From the NCBI GenBank assembly GCA_013146195.2, contig CM028382.1, positions 117,999,023-118,063,022 on the forward strand: a DNA stretch of 64,000 bases, given 5' to 3'. A program made the translations under genes and the position numbers. Below, piece after piece: positions 12,371 to 23,589 of the stretch (the stretch's first letter is position 1; the number at the start of each line of letters is the position of its first letter). The notes below the pieces were generated by a model that was not told where the DNA came from, ran no database searches, and was given only the letters and a program-made list of their open reading frames with translations. This DNA comes from Codonopsis lanceolata. Taxonomy: Eukaryota > Streptophyta > Magnoliopsida > Asterales > Campanulaceae.

Positions 12371-12454
12371 AATGAAATTTATCTTCATCAATGACATTTT
12401 TGTCATTTGACAACCAATTTATAGTTATATGAAATATCCAAAAAATTACTTTAA

Positions 12455-12800
12455 GTCATTATGAGTGCCTGTGATTTCTCCGTATCTCACCCTCCCTTGT
12501 TTAGGGGAAAATAAGATACAGAAAATGCATCATCCTTTTTATTCTCATCGTCCCTTGTTTAGGGGAAAACAGAAAAATAAAAAAAATAATAAAAAAAAGA
12601 TGTTGCGAGCCTCACCACGACCTTAGACTTATTTTGGATCGCTATGAGTACTTTGAGTTTCCCCGCATCTCATTCTCTCTTGTTTAGGGGAAAACAAGAT
12701 GCAGGAAATGCATCACCCTTCCATTCTCATTCTCCCTTGTTTAGGGGAAAGCGGAAAAGTGCAAGAAAGGATGTTGCGGGCCTCACTGTGATCCAAAATG
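12455..12800. repeat. About 175-bp tandem duplication with internal boxes
   Basis: Two consecutive related blocks, each starting near ctatgagtrc, and each carrying two copies of a cccttgtttaggggaaa box. The four boxes lie at about 12491, 12551, 12679 and 12734. Each block ends near gatgttgcgrgcctcac. Confidence 0.7.
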
Positions 12801-12849
12801 TTTTAACAGAGTCGTCATCTTTATTTTAAGGACAAATAAAGAAAAACCA

Positions 12850-13700
12850 AAAATAAACCAGAGTTTGTAGAAAAGGGTTCGGAGGCTAAGTTACGAGGTG
12901 AGAAGGAGTTAGGCACCCACCTCGCACTTTCGGTCTCAAAACAGTTTTTGGCTAATAAAATAAAATAAAATCAAGCATTAAAAAGGAAACAAATATATCT
13001 ATATTTACATTATTTACAAACTTGCAGCCGTCTCCTTCCAGTAATTACAAATACATTTAAAAATATTTGGCCATAATAATGACTCTTTTTAATGATATTT
13101 TCTACATAGATCTGGACATCATAATAGCTTATATTTTTTACATTTGACCGGATGAAAATAACACTTTTATTATAAAAACCCTTAAAGGCTCACCTTTAAG
13201 AGCGTGGGTGTGCTCGTTCTGTCCTTCCGGGAGAGGGAGTCTTTTTGCTGCTGCTGCGGTTCGGGCAGAATAACTACTTCCGAAAGTTGCTTCGGCACCG
13301 ATCAAGCAACCGCATGCTTTTGTCGTTGTTTGCTTGCTATCGGGCGAAAATCAGAGGCGCGCTTACGGCGATTTGGCCTTTGATTCTGTAGAGCAATTGC
13401 TCTTTTTGGGATTTTTGGACTAGGGGAATAGGGTGGAAACCTAGCTTGGGGGCTAAGGATCACTTTGATCGGTTGGTTTTGTGTTTGGAGGAGATTTGGC
13501 AGAGCTTCGAGGCTTTATAGAAGGGGGAACTCACTATCTCACGATCGTTCTCTATCATTGCGTAAAATAAACGTACAACGTTTTTGTGAGAAGAATTCTC
13601 GGCCCCTGAAACTGAAGCCAGGTACCTCTATTTATAGGTGAGATGAGGGACACCGCTGTCTTTAAATTTTGTTCTTTGTGCTTTATCAACTTGTACCGCG
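12850..13700 (+). mobile_element. LTR-retrotransposon LTR-like remnant
   Basis: The stretch contains ggttcggaggctaagttacg followed by ggcacccacctcgcactttc, a motif pattern I associate with long LTRs of plant gypsy elements. A TATA-like ctctatttatagg lies near 13630. No coding domain accompanies it and no paired LTR was found, so it is probably a fragment or solo LTR. Boundaries are approximate. Confidence 0.35.
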
Positions 13701-13959
13701 CGCTTGAGTGCTTGTACTAATTCTCAAATCGTAAAGCACTATTTGGGGCTGGGTGCCGAACCCATGGATCCTGGGCGTCGCGCCCACAAGGCAATGTGGC
13801 AACGCTAAGACTTCAAACTTAGCCTCTTTTTTGACACTCTGGCCCCTGCATTTTACTGTTTTACGCATCCTGCTTTATCTTTTGCATTTTAAAACCCTCT
13901 AAGTTGATATTTGTTAAGTTTAAACAGGTCTTGATATCGCATGTCAATGTTACATACCA

Positions 13960-14620
13960 GAGGTACGAAATTGGGGTGTCTACATTTGTCTGCCCGACCA
14001 GGGGCCATGCCCGAGGACCATACTCATAGCGGGCAAGGAATCAGACTTACCCCGTCCAAACATGGTCGAGCATTTACCTTGCCTGTCCTACCAGGGGCCA
14101 CGTCCGGATCTACACTTACCTCAAATCAGTCTACACCAGGTAGCCGGGCAGAGCCTTGCTCGCCCGGGCACGCATCGAGTAGGAAACTCCAGAAACTTGC
14201 TCCCCAAGACAAGTCAAAGGTTTCCTTATCCGAGCAGGATATTTGTCTTATCTGCTCCTACATTCACGCGGCCAACCACCTATCATGCCTACAATTTAGG
14301 GATTATATCCTTAATTGGCTGGGTATCTATGGAAACTGAATCCCACCAGGATTCTAGGTCATTAGGGGCCTCTAAATACCCTCCATAAACCACAAACAAG
14401 GTGCACACTCTTTCTTGAGCCTAGAACCTCTGTCAAATTCTCTTTTGACTTATACACACGATACTTACTTTCACGCCGGAGTGGTTTCGCGAGGCCAAAC
14501 CTTGCACTTCCACTAAGGTTCTTTCGTGTTCTTAATCAGGTTCAAGGAAGCAGATCAAGCTCAGATATCCTATCCATCACACGAACGGCCCAAGCTGCAT
14601 TTTTGTCACATCATATTAGA
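13960..14620 (+). mobile_element. Solo-LTR-like sequence, Tat/gypsy type
   Basis: A block richer in G+C than its surroundings, with repeated ccaggggcca boxes, a TATA-like ctctaaatacc near 14370 and cacgccggagtggtttcgcg near 14473. The cacgccggag motif also occurs in the LTR of the gypsy element at 51.5 kb (ctcacgccggagag). Overlapping open frames at 13941-14388 are not credible genes. No internal region follows, so a solo LTR is most likely. Confidence 0.45.
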
Positions 14621-15187
14621 TTTTATTTAGATACATCGTTGTAAGCTAAGATATGATTTGATTCGGTTTGATACACTGTTATTCATGCTCTTAACTATGC
14701 TCTAAGGATCTAAGTTTACCGAGCTCAAACTTTCACCACGATTCATTTTCATTTTTTCGACCAAGTGAAAAGAGATCCAATTTGAAATATCACACTTTGT
14801 CAAGTACGAGGTTCCAACTTTCTAGTTAACCTAAGGCCTTCTTGAGTTAGACGTTTTCAGAAAGTTATCCTAAAAAATTGCCTATGTTTTCATGAATGGA
14901 TTGCTTTTTACGGTCTGAAGAATGAAGAAAGTGTATCAGTCGATGTGTGTACAAATTGACCAGTCATATAGTCATATAGTCAAACCAAAAATAACAAGCT
15001 TATGCAAAATGAAATACCATAAAACCCTCTTTGAACACTTATTACAAGATTATTTCTCCGTGCCAAGTATAATAATTAATGCATTTGCCGAAACTGTCCT
15101 CCTTAAGAAACATGGCAAGTTCTTGCTTAAGTAGGGTGGCAGTGGACCAAAATGGAAAGAAAAAAAAAGGCATCAAATCTAGGACTA

Positions 15188-15310
15188 AAACTTCGTTTGT
15201 TTCAGGGAAAATGATTTTCGGAAAACAGTTTCTTTATTTTCCGGTGTTTGGTAATCTTAGGAAAATGCAGTCAACGTAAAAAAATTTCTGAATCAACGGA
15301 AAATCAAGTC
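15188..15310 (+). repeat. Inverted repeat arm, pairs with 20790-20912
   Basis: Contains cgtttgtttcagggaaaatg and tttccggtgtttggtaatct. The inverted counterpart near 20790-20912 has ccaaacacctgaaaatg and ttccgtgaaacaaacgg. The two could be ends of one 5.7-kb element or two separate copies of one MITE family; no flanking duplication was seen. Confidence 0.45.
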
Positions 15311-15776
15311 TTCTTTTCCTAAAAATGACTTATAGATTTATTTTTTGTAAGACATTTTTCGAATGTTCGAGCACATCTCTGCGCCCTTCCACAATTAAAC
15401 ATATTTACATACACGCACAATATTTTACTCAACACATAAACTGTTTAGAAATATAAATAAAGTTTGTGCACATTATTTATAAATTATAATTTGAATTAAA
15501 TAATTTATAATCGAGAAGTCAGTTGTTTGATCGAAAGAGAAGAAACCCAACGACGGAATCAAACTCAAAAGACGGGGAGAGCTCTCTGTAAAGGGCGTTG
15601 AGGAGTGGGAGAAGGCGAATTGGAGCAGCGGGGGGGAGGGGGAAGGTGCCGTAATAAAAGGTGGAGAAACTCATTGGAAGACGTAACAAACACCGAGAAC
15701 TGCCAGAGAAATACTCGAAAAGATAAGGAAAGAGTAGGGCTAACTACCGTTCACACATGTGCAGTGTGGAAATAAA

Positions 15777-16485
15777 TTACAGCCGTTCGATGAAAGTAAA
15801 ATAATAAATCACAACCGTCACTTATCCCAAGTCAATCTAAAGACTGAGCCGACGGCTATGGACAGAAATGAGAATGGAAAGGGTGAAGATGAATTCTTTT
15901 TGAATTTGTCACTTAACCCCCTACATTTTGGACATTTTGAAAAGTCGGCTCATATTAAAGTTTTTAGTGAGGATATTTTTGGTATTTAAAATAATATTAG
16001 ACACAAAGTGTAACGGTAACGGTGGAAAGTGAAAATTGATTCAAAAAAACGAGCTGAGGACCCACATTAGTTTGTTTTACGGTCCAAGGACCAAAACATT
16101 CTTTTTCTACATGTCCAGGGACCAAAATATTATTTGATCCTTATTATTTTCATAAGAGCAAGTCTCCTGTAAAACCGTCTTACGGATCTTAATTCGTAAG
16201 ACGCAGTCTCCCTATCTCACAACTCAACCTACCAATATACAACGGGGCGGGTAAATAGGATCCGCTTTACAAAAAAATTTGTAAGACCGTTTTACACAAA
16301 TTTTTGCATTATAGTAAATACTCACTACGAGTCTACGTCCTAAAATAAGTGTCCACTATATTATTTAAGGATGTCTCAAGCATTATCCATTTTAATTTTT
16401 AAAATATTTTTTTCATATCAATTATCAATATTTTTATTTGTATTTGCAAGATTGAAAAAAGATATATCTTATTTGATTTGACACA

Positions 16486-16505
<20 letters not shown>
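15777..16505 (+). repeat. 730-bp direct repeat, copy A
   Basis: Nearly identical to 18291-19017 over its whole length, by eye roughly 95%. Both start at ccgttc-atgaaagtaaaata and end at gatttgacacaatatatata. Short open frames of 76-87 codons in both copies are shared because the DNA is duplicated; they have no recognisable domain. Confidence 0.8.
16165..16300. mobile_element. MITE-like element with GTAAAACCGTCTTAC termini
   Basis: Inverted termini: tgtaaaaccgtcttacgga near 16168 and ttgtaagaccgttttacaca near 16280. An internal hairpin arm, ttcgtaagacg, lies near 16192. The same unit is present in the second direct repeat at about 18680-18815, so it predates that duplication. Superfamily is not assigned. 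Confidence 0.5.
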
Positions 16506-16523
<18 letters not shown>

Positions 16524-17254
16524 TAGTCTTTTTCCCGTGCCCAAGGCACGGCGCGAGTAGTGAAGGATGTCAGTATTGGAGGGTATCAATATTTAAATAA
16601 ATCAATATATATATTTTAATCATGCTTCAAAAAGAGTCTAAAATAACAAATTGAAAATGAAGACCTCTCGATAATCAATTAAAACATTATGATCATTCAA
16701 CGGTGGAGAAAAAAATTAAAACTTTTATTTGTAATTTTTTTTAAGGAAACATGGGTGGTACATTGTTAGATTTTATTAATAGAAATAAAATTACAAATTT
16801 GAGGGGGACAACCAACCTTGCCCTTATACAATTAATAATCTTTTGTTAAAATACAAACTTTTTTTTAACATAGACACCAAGGGTATTCATGTATAAAAAT
16901 GACCTAAAGGTCAACTTCCTCTGTCTTTGCAAAAACTAAAAAAAGACACTCATATTGAGACGGAGGGAGTATACTTTAATTAATAACTCGAAAAGTACAT
17001 TGATAAAAAACAATGAAACTTATTCATTCGAAATTATTATACATAATTTGTCCAAGATTGTCAATTTAATATATAACCTGTATTATATTAATGACTAATT
17101 AATATTAAAATAGAGGAAGGTTGTAGTGCTGAATTGTTTTACAATATCCAAACGAAACAAAACTGTCCTAAGATTCCTTTCTACAAAACCTCAAAAAGTT
17201 AAAACTAAATTTTAAACCCAATTTTTCGAGCATAGACTATTCCGATTGAACCTA

Positions 17255-17640
17255 CTTTTTGGTTATAACGGGTTGCGATCCGACATAATTTTTTGGAAGC
17301 AATGAATACAAAACAACTCAATTTGTGTTTCTTATTTATTCTACCGTTCATTCTATAAAATTATGTGACTTCTCCAAATAATCACAGAAAACAAAATTCA
17401 AATTTATTTTTTTCTGTAATTAAGAAAAAAATAAAGTTGAAATTTTATTTTTCGATTGAACTGATTGAAATTATAAACTTGCATTTGGATTATAACGGGT
17501 TGCGACCCAACCCAATTATTTGGAAACAATGAATGCAAAATAACTCAATTTGTGTTTCTTATTTCTTTTACAGTTCATTCTAGGAAATTATGCGACTTCT
17601 CCAAATAATCATAGAAAACAAAATTATGTGCGGTGTCATG
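17255..17640. repeat. 227-bp tandem duplication
   Basis: The block with tataacgggttgcga, tcaatttgtgtttcttattt and gacttctccaaataatca occurs twice, offset by about 227 bp, with moderate divergence. No coding content. Confidence 0.7.
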
Positions 17641-17931
17641 TTCGAACAAAAATGCATAATAACTATGCATTACTTCCATAAGAATGTTATATAGACATAC
17701 ATCCCTTGCGAATACTTCATCAGTGGTGGTTAACTGCACAGACAACAGGCTAATCGGTCTGGTAAAGGGTCACTCAACTCGAAAGGGAACGACGTTTTTG
17801 CTATGCTAGTTCACAATATGAATATAAGGCGGCTAACACTTGGACAGTGATTCGGGCCCAGTTTTTCTGAGGAATCTAAATATGTTCCTTGTGCCAGCAG
17901 CTGGAATTACTTCTACTGTGGTTGCTCCCAA

Positions 17932-18072
17932 CCTCCTAATCTCAACCCCGGATTATAGTTTGTGAATAGACGAAACTCATTGCCAAGTTTGCTGGAGTGC
18001 TGAGGGCGAAACCCACAAGGACGCAAACCTAGGAGCTCAGCAGCTCTATCCCTCTGTACATCTCCTGTACAT
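17932..18072 (-). pseudogene. Exon-like gene fragment of unknown family
   Basis: On the minus strand, after an acceptor-like tttatgtacag, an open segment encodes GDVQRDRAAELLGLRPCGF and then NEFRLFTNYNPGLRLGGWEQ before a TAG. The residue composition looks like a real protein, unlike the AT-rich surroundings. The codons upstream are intron-like. It may be a host exon carried by the Helitron-like element ending at 16523. Family not recognised. Confidence 0.3.
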
Positions 18073-18290
18073 AAAATCAAATACATAGTAAAATCCGTTA
18101 AGAGTACATATATATTGACGAATGAGAAGGCTATTACTGTCATTGATATTGCATTTGTCTATCAAGCTTTATATTTCTCATTTCTCAAATCCTTCCACGT
18201 ATTAATGCAAGTAGAAAGCCTCTCATCAAGAAGCTCAGGTTAATCTTGGTATCGAATCAAGTTAACCAATTAGCATTGGGATTTGGATTA

Positions 18291-19017
18291 CATCCGTTCC
18301 ATGAAAGTAAAATAATAAATCACAATCGTCACTTATCCCAAGTCAATCTAAAGACTGAGCTGACGACTATGGACAGAAATGAGAATGGAAAGAGTGAAGA
18401 TGAATTCTTTTTGAATTTGACACTTAACCCCCTATATTTTGGACATTTTGAAAAGTCAACTCATATTAAAGATTTTAGTGAGGATATTTTTGGTATTTAA
18501 AATAATATTAGACAAAAAGTGTAACGGTAACGGTGGGAGGGGAAAATTGATTCAAAAAAACGAGCTGAGGACCCACATTAGTTTGTTTTACGGTCCGAGG
18601 ACCAAAACATTCTTTTTGACATGTCCAGGGACCAAAATATTATTTGATCCTTATTATTTTCATAAGAGCAAGTCTCCTGTAAAACCGTCTTACGGATCTT
18701 AATTCGTAAGACGCAGTCTCACTATCTCATAACTCAACCCACCAATACACAACGGAGCGGGTAAATAGGATCCGCTTTACAAAAAATATTCGTAAGACCG
18801 TTTTACACAAATTTTTGCATTATAATAAATACTCACTACGAGTCTACGTCCTAAAATAAATGTCCACTATATTATTTAAGGATGTCTCAAGCATTATCCA
18901 TTTTAATTTTTAAAATATTTTTTTCATATCAATTATCAATATTTGTATTTGTATTTGCAAGATTGAAAAAAAAATAGATCTTATTTGATTTGACACAATA
19001 TATATATTTATATATCT
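18291..19017 (+). repeat. 730-bp direct repeat, copy B
   Basis: Second copy of 15777-16505, with scattered substitutions. It abuts Helitron copy 2 on its right, whereas copy A is followed by a (TA)/(CA) microsatellite and the Helitron end at 16523. Confidence 0.8.
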
Positions 19018-20665
19018 GGCAAGAGTAGATTTCTCCCCCCCAAAATCTCACTTTTGAATTATTGACTTCTGAGTTACCAGTTCACTCTTTCTCTTTCATA
19101 TCTTCTCTTGTTGTATTTCTCTTTGTCTCTCCCGTCTCCTCTCTATTTTCTCTCTCATCATCACCATCTCCTCTCTTTTAATTATGTTTAAACATTTTTC
19201 TTCTCTTTAAACATAAAAAAATAGTAACTAAAACAAAAATAATAGTTCTGGAGTCAAGAAAACAAAAATATAAAAGGTTAGTAGTTAGTAAAATAAAATA
19301 ATTTACGGAACACAAGTTTAAAACGAATTCTTAAAAATATATATGTAAAACAAAAATACAACAGTAAAATAAAAATATTTGATGGAACAAAAATAATAGT
19401 TACAGAGTCAATAAAAAATCAATTTAATTACTAAAATAATAAAAATAATTTACGGAACAAAATTTTAAAACAAATTCTTAAAAATAGATATGTAAGACAA
19501 AAATAAATTAGTTAAATAAAAATATTTTATGGAACAAAAATAATAGTTACGGAGTCAATAAAACAAAAATAATTTAAATTGAGGTTAGTAAAATTATAAA
19601 AATAATTTACGGAACAAAATTTTAAAACAAATTCTTAAAAATAGTTACGTAAAACAAAAATACGTTAGTAAAATAAAAATATTTGATGGAACAAAATTAA
19701 TAGTTACAGAGTCAATAAAACAAAACAATTTAAACTGAGGTTAGTAAAATAATAATAAAAAAATTACGGAACAATTTTTTTCCATAAAACTAATTCTTAA
19801 AAATAAAACAAAAATAATAGTTACAAAGTCAATTAAAAAATATAATTAAATTTATTAAAATCAAAATAATTTACAAAACAAAAATAATTGTTAACGGTAA
19901 AAATAATTTCGTTATTTTGATTTTAGCTTATTTTCTTCTTAGAAATTTATTTATTCATAAAATACAAATATAATTTAATAAAAATAATCATTCAAAAGGA
20001 AAAACTTATTTGAGTTCAGATTATATTTGCAGGGCGGAAAAAATTTAAGTTTGTTCGAAAACGTTCATTATACAGAGTTTTTGAATAGTATAAAGTGTTC
20101 GGGGTTGTCAGAACATGAATTGACACTTAAAATTAGTGTTCCAGTAATGCTATTGAGAAATATTGATCATGCTGCAAGGTGTGCAATGGAACAAGACTAA
20201 TCATCATAAATCTTGGGGACCACATTGTTGAAATAATTTTTTGAAAGGAAGCAATGTTGGAGAAAATATATTTATCCCAAGATTGTCATTAACTCTATCC
20301 GATTTAATATTGTCTTTCAAGTTTCTGAGAGAAAATTTACATTGCTAATTTCATATGCAATGACAATTAACAAGTGTCAAAGTCAACAATTAAAAGTAGG
20401 TCACTTTTTGAAAAAAATCAATATTTAGCCATTGACATATATCTTTGTTTCTAGAGTAACAAATTATTTTTGTTTGAAGATATTGATATGCAATGAAGAT
20501 GAAAAACCAACTAATAAGACAACAAATGTTGTGTATAAGGAATTTTTTAGAATCTATAATGATTAGTGATATATTTATGTGTAATTGTTAATAAACTGAT
20601 CCTCCTTATTTTGTTTATGTACAATTTAGTTGACGTGCGTTTAGCATACGAGTTAAAAAAACTAG
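19018..20665 (+). mobile_element. Helitron copy 2
   Basis: The right end is GAGTTAAAAAAACTAG followed by T at 20665/20666. The body matches Helitron copies 1 and 3. Internal parts are a CT-rich 5' zone (about 19080-19170), AT-rich tandem repeats of about 158 bp (about 19250-19880), then the helicase remnant. The left boundary is set by the end of the 730-bp repeat and is approximate. Confidence 0.65.
20090..20400 (+). pseudogene. Helitron PIF1-like helicase C-terminal remnant
   Basis: Frames broken by stops and shifts still read SVPVMLLRNIDHA, INLGDHI and AMTINKCQ-like motifs. These belong to the C-terminal region of the PIF1-type helicase of Helitron Rep/Hel proteins. The same region is longer in copy 3 (49666-50031). 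It cannot encode a working helicase. Confidence 0.65.
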
Positions 20666-20912
20666 TTAATGATAAATGAGAGTTATTAAAAGAAAATTAC
20701 TTAAAGTTCAACATTATTTTATATTCAATGTGTATTAATATCAGTATATACTTTTCGTATTTATTCATATATTAGTTTCCATAACATTTTTCGTGCGTTT
20801 ACCAAACACCCGAAAATGTTTTCCGGCATATTTTCAAAAGATTTACCAAACACCTGAAAATGAAATCTTTTCATTTTTCAGAAATTATTTTCCGTGAAAC
20901 AAACGGAGCCAA

Positions 20913-21325
20913 AAGGGGTATGAATTATACATAACCCAGACGGATTCTTTTCTTTATTATGTAAAAATAAAATGAAAACCATAACGTATAATATACTAGT
21001 ACTATATATATATGATTATATGAATAGAAAAAAAATAGATATATATATGATCCCTCAACTCAACTAGCATATAAATTAGACTAATTAGTCACCTAATCTT
21101 AGTATAAAATTGCAACGGCTGATTCCAATTGATTAATGAGTTAATATTCAAGAGGAGAGGAAGTTGAAACGTCCATTACGACACTAATTAAGAAATTTCT
21201 AAGCAACTAAAATCCTATTATTATTAACTTTCCAAGAATTGACCTCATCTCCCTAAAGTCTTTTTTAATTAATTCATGAATCCAGATATAGACTCAACAT
21301 TTGTAAGCAAATGTAATATATATAT
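20913..21325 (+). promoter_or_regulatory. Upstream region of the ELC-like gene
   Basis: AT-rich 5' flank between the inverted-repeat arm and the gene. Several tatatata runs occur (about 21003, 21045 and 21316-21327), but none can be chosen as the TATA box. No other gene is visible here. Confidence 0.35.
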
Positions 21326-22381
21326 ATGATCATTGATCCCCCGGCCCCCAAACTCAGGCCTGCAATGGCATCAAATTCCTCGGTCCAATTCATCGATTCA
21401 GCGTTGTATAGCACAACTACCCCTTTTGAGCTTTCTTACTCAAATACTGAACAAAAATGGCTATTACGAAAACAACTAATACAACTTCTTGGAGACTTTC
21501 CCTCTCTTTACCCTTCCATGGACACCTTTATTCACAACGATGGCACCACCGTGCATCTCCTCAATGCAACCGGTGATCTTCACATCTCCCACTCCTTACC
21601 TCCAATCCCTATTCAAATTTGGCTCCATGAAAATTTCCCTTACATGGCCCCTATGGTACACATCTCATCAAATATTCCCGGCTACCCTATTTATCGTCAT
21701 CATCCTTTCGTTGATTCTTCTCATGGTGTCACCTCCTCCCCGTACCTCCTCACCTGGGATTACTCACGGTGCAACCTATCAAGCCTCGTTCACAACTTGA
21801 TCAACCTCTTTTCCCATAACCACCCTTTTTATCACGTACATCCTACTAGCTCCACTCACCCCTCCCTTGTTTCAAAATTGGAGGCTATGGACCACCTTTC
21901 TTGTACACTTCACTACGACGTGATGGCAATGAAGGAAAAGACTGAGGATGAAATACAAGAGTTATCAACCCTTCAAGCCGAAATGGTCAAACGAGTTGAC
22001 ATAACAACAAGCATAATCATCGGACTAGAGCACGAACGAATGAATCTAAAGGGAAGAGAGAGGGAATTAACTGAGAAAGCCGACGTGTTGATGAACTGGT
22101 TAAGGGTTCATGACAGAAGTTCTAATGCTATTATCATGGCAAAGGATCGAATTGAGGAAATATTTGAAGTTGTTGGTAAGGATTCAAACTTGGTTTTGGA
22201 CGGATGGGCTGAAGATATGGCCATGGAGGATTTGATGCATGCACTGGATAAAGCAGTTGAGAAAGGGGCGGTGACATTTGAAATTTACATTAAACAAGTG
22301 AGGAGCTTAGCTAGAGAGCAATTTTTTATCAGGAATAAGCTCATAAAGCTTAAGTGTTCCCACAACATCCATTTTCTTTAG
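21326..22381 (+). CDS. ELC-like: ELC-like ESCRT-I subunit (VPS23/TSG101 family)
   Basis: Intronless frame of 351 codons. TSG101/VPS23 proteins are the ubiquitin-binding subunit of ESCRT-I; in plants ELC helps sort ubiquitinated membrane proteins into multivesicular bodies. Residues about 25-165 form a UEV domain: a ubiquitin-E2 fold without the catalytic cysteine, with FPYMAPMVHI, HHPFVD and SSPYLLTWDY typical of the family. Residues about 195-265 are coiled coil, and about 285-350 are the C-terminal steadiness box (AMEDLMHALDKAVEKGAVTF). Length is close to plant ELC proteins (about 370-400), but the proline-rich linker is very short. The first ATG (21326) has a poor context (tatATGA); the ATG at 21365, residue 14 (gcaATGG), is a better start and would give 338 residues. 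Lack of introns fits the ELC family. No lesions seen. It faces the LACS last exon tail to tail. Confidence 0.88.
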   Translation: MIIDPPAPKLRPAMASNSSVQFIDSALYSTTTPFELSYSNTEQKWLLRKQLIQLLGDFPSLYPSMDTFIHNDGTTVHLLNATGDLHISHSLPPIPIQIWLHENFPYMAPMVHISSNIPGYPIYRHHPFVDSSHGVTSSPYLLTWDYSRCNLSSLVHNLINLFSHNHPFYHVHPTSSTHPSLVSKLEAMDHLSCTLHYDVMAMKEKTEDEIQELSTLQAEMVKRVDITTSIIIGLEHERMNLKGRERELTEKADVLMNWLRVHDRSSNAIIMAKDRIEEIFEVVGKDSNLVLDGWAEDMAMEDLMHALDKAVEKGAVTFEIYIKQVRSLAREQFFIRNKLIKLKCSHNIHFL

Positions 22382-23589
22382 AAAGGCTATTTGTATTTTA
22401 ACTACATTTTTTGCTTTATTCACTAGGTTGTTCATTATTACATTAAATAAATATATATATTTGGACAAAATTACCCCCTAACTACTTCGTAGCTTGCCCA
22501 TTTTAAGTTAACTTACACATTTGCTTTTCTATTCATGATAAGCCAGAAAGCCCAAGGATGTCGTATATGTAGACTTTAGTGTGTATTTTTACTATGAACA
22601 AATTTCTTCTCGAAAACTGTCAACTCAACTGCCATTGCTTTCCGTTTCCATTCATTACGATTAGAGTTGCACAAAGAAATTCAGAGATGATGTATTTATA
22701 AACTCAGCATCTTGTTGAATGTTGATATGGAGCCACTTTTGGATTGCAACTGCAGTCTGCAGGTTACTAGTCACCATGTTCACTGAACTACCATTTTGTC
22801 CGGCCGCCTCGAGGCTCCAATACAAATCTTCCAACTATTCTGGATTCTGGATAGTGAAGCTAAGGATGTTAGTGCCACTCAAAGATTTCTAAGTTGACTT
22901 TGTCATGACTATTTTTTGATTGAGATCTGATATGATTTTTTCTTCTTTCAAGTTTGCACTTCATGATTATATATCATATACTTCATTTCTAAAACTTAAA
23001 AAATGTCACAACGTTGATTACAAAATGGCATAATTGACGAAACAAGTTGCAAGGAAAATCGCTCAACATATTTGAAAGTCAAACTTTTTAAGTAAGATTT
23101 GATATCCCAACTGAGGTTGATCTCTCTCTCTCTCTCTCTCTCCCACCATTACCGCAGTTATTCTCTGCGCTTCCAACGAAGCTGGTTTTAGAAACGTCAT
23201 ATTCAAGAAATTTCAACACAAATATCTCATGCGAGTCATTGCATCTTAACTGTTTGATTATATGTCTGAAAATCACTTTAACGGCTGTTATATTCACTTT
23301 AATTACTTGTAACTAATTTTAGGAGCTGCCCCAGCCAAGTGATTCAAATTCAAGGAAACGTATGGACAAGTATTCGATCAAAAAAAACTCTCATACATAA
23401 GTAATGTGACCTCGAAATCAAGACCATGAATGGAACTCATGACCCTTTCTTCCTAATAAGCGTGCGTCACTAACAAATTTAAAGTATACACTAGGGTTGG
23501 GAAAAATGTGTGTCGATCAGTGGAAGAACCTAAAATAGCTGCTTACAAGACGATACAACATAAGCAGAGCTGAAGACAAAAGTGCTTCA
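22382..23589. other. Intergenic between convergent genes
   Basis: Downstream flank of the ELC-like gene and of the LACS-like last exon. It holds a (CT)n microsatellite at about 23118-23142 and no supported gene. The minus-strand open frame at 23088-23297 is partly that microsatellite. Confidence 0.5.

Larger units (their letters stand above)
16523..18290 (-). mobile_element. Helitron-like element, 3' end at 16523
   Basis: On the minus strand the end reads CCGTGCC-TTG-GGCACGG (hairpin at 16535-16551), then GAAAAAGACTAG followed by T. This is a textbook Helitron 3' terminus: a GC hairpin, a short spacer, and CTAG before a T. The extent to the right is inferred; the 5' end was not recognised. 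The segment includes an end of a Stowaway-like MITE (gacggagggagta near 16960), a 227-bp tandem duplication and a gene-like fragment at 17930-18060. Confidence 0.5.

Noticed and set aside
13941..14388. Two overlapping open frames of 132 and 108 codons
   Set aside because: Both run through G+C-richer LTR-like sequence in different frames, with no domain; open because of composition.
15777..19017. The 730-bp repeats as LTRs of one retrotransposon
   Set aside because: They do not start TG or end CA, no primer-binding site follows copy A, and the sequence between them is Helitron-like and non-coding.
23088..23297. Minus-strand frame with Arg-Glu repeats
   Set aside because: The Arg-Glu part is the (CT)n microsatellite read on the other strand.
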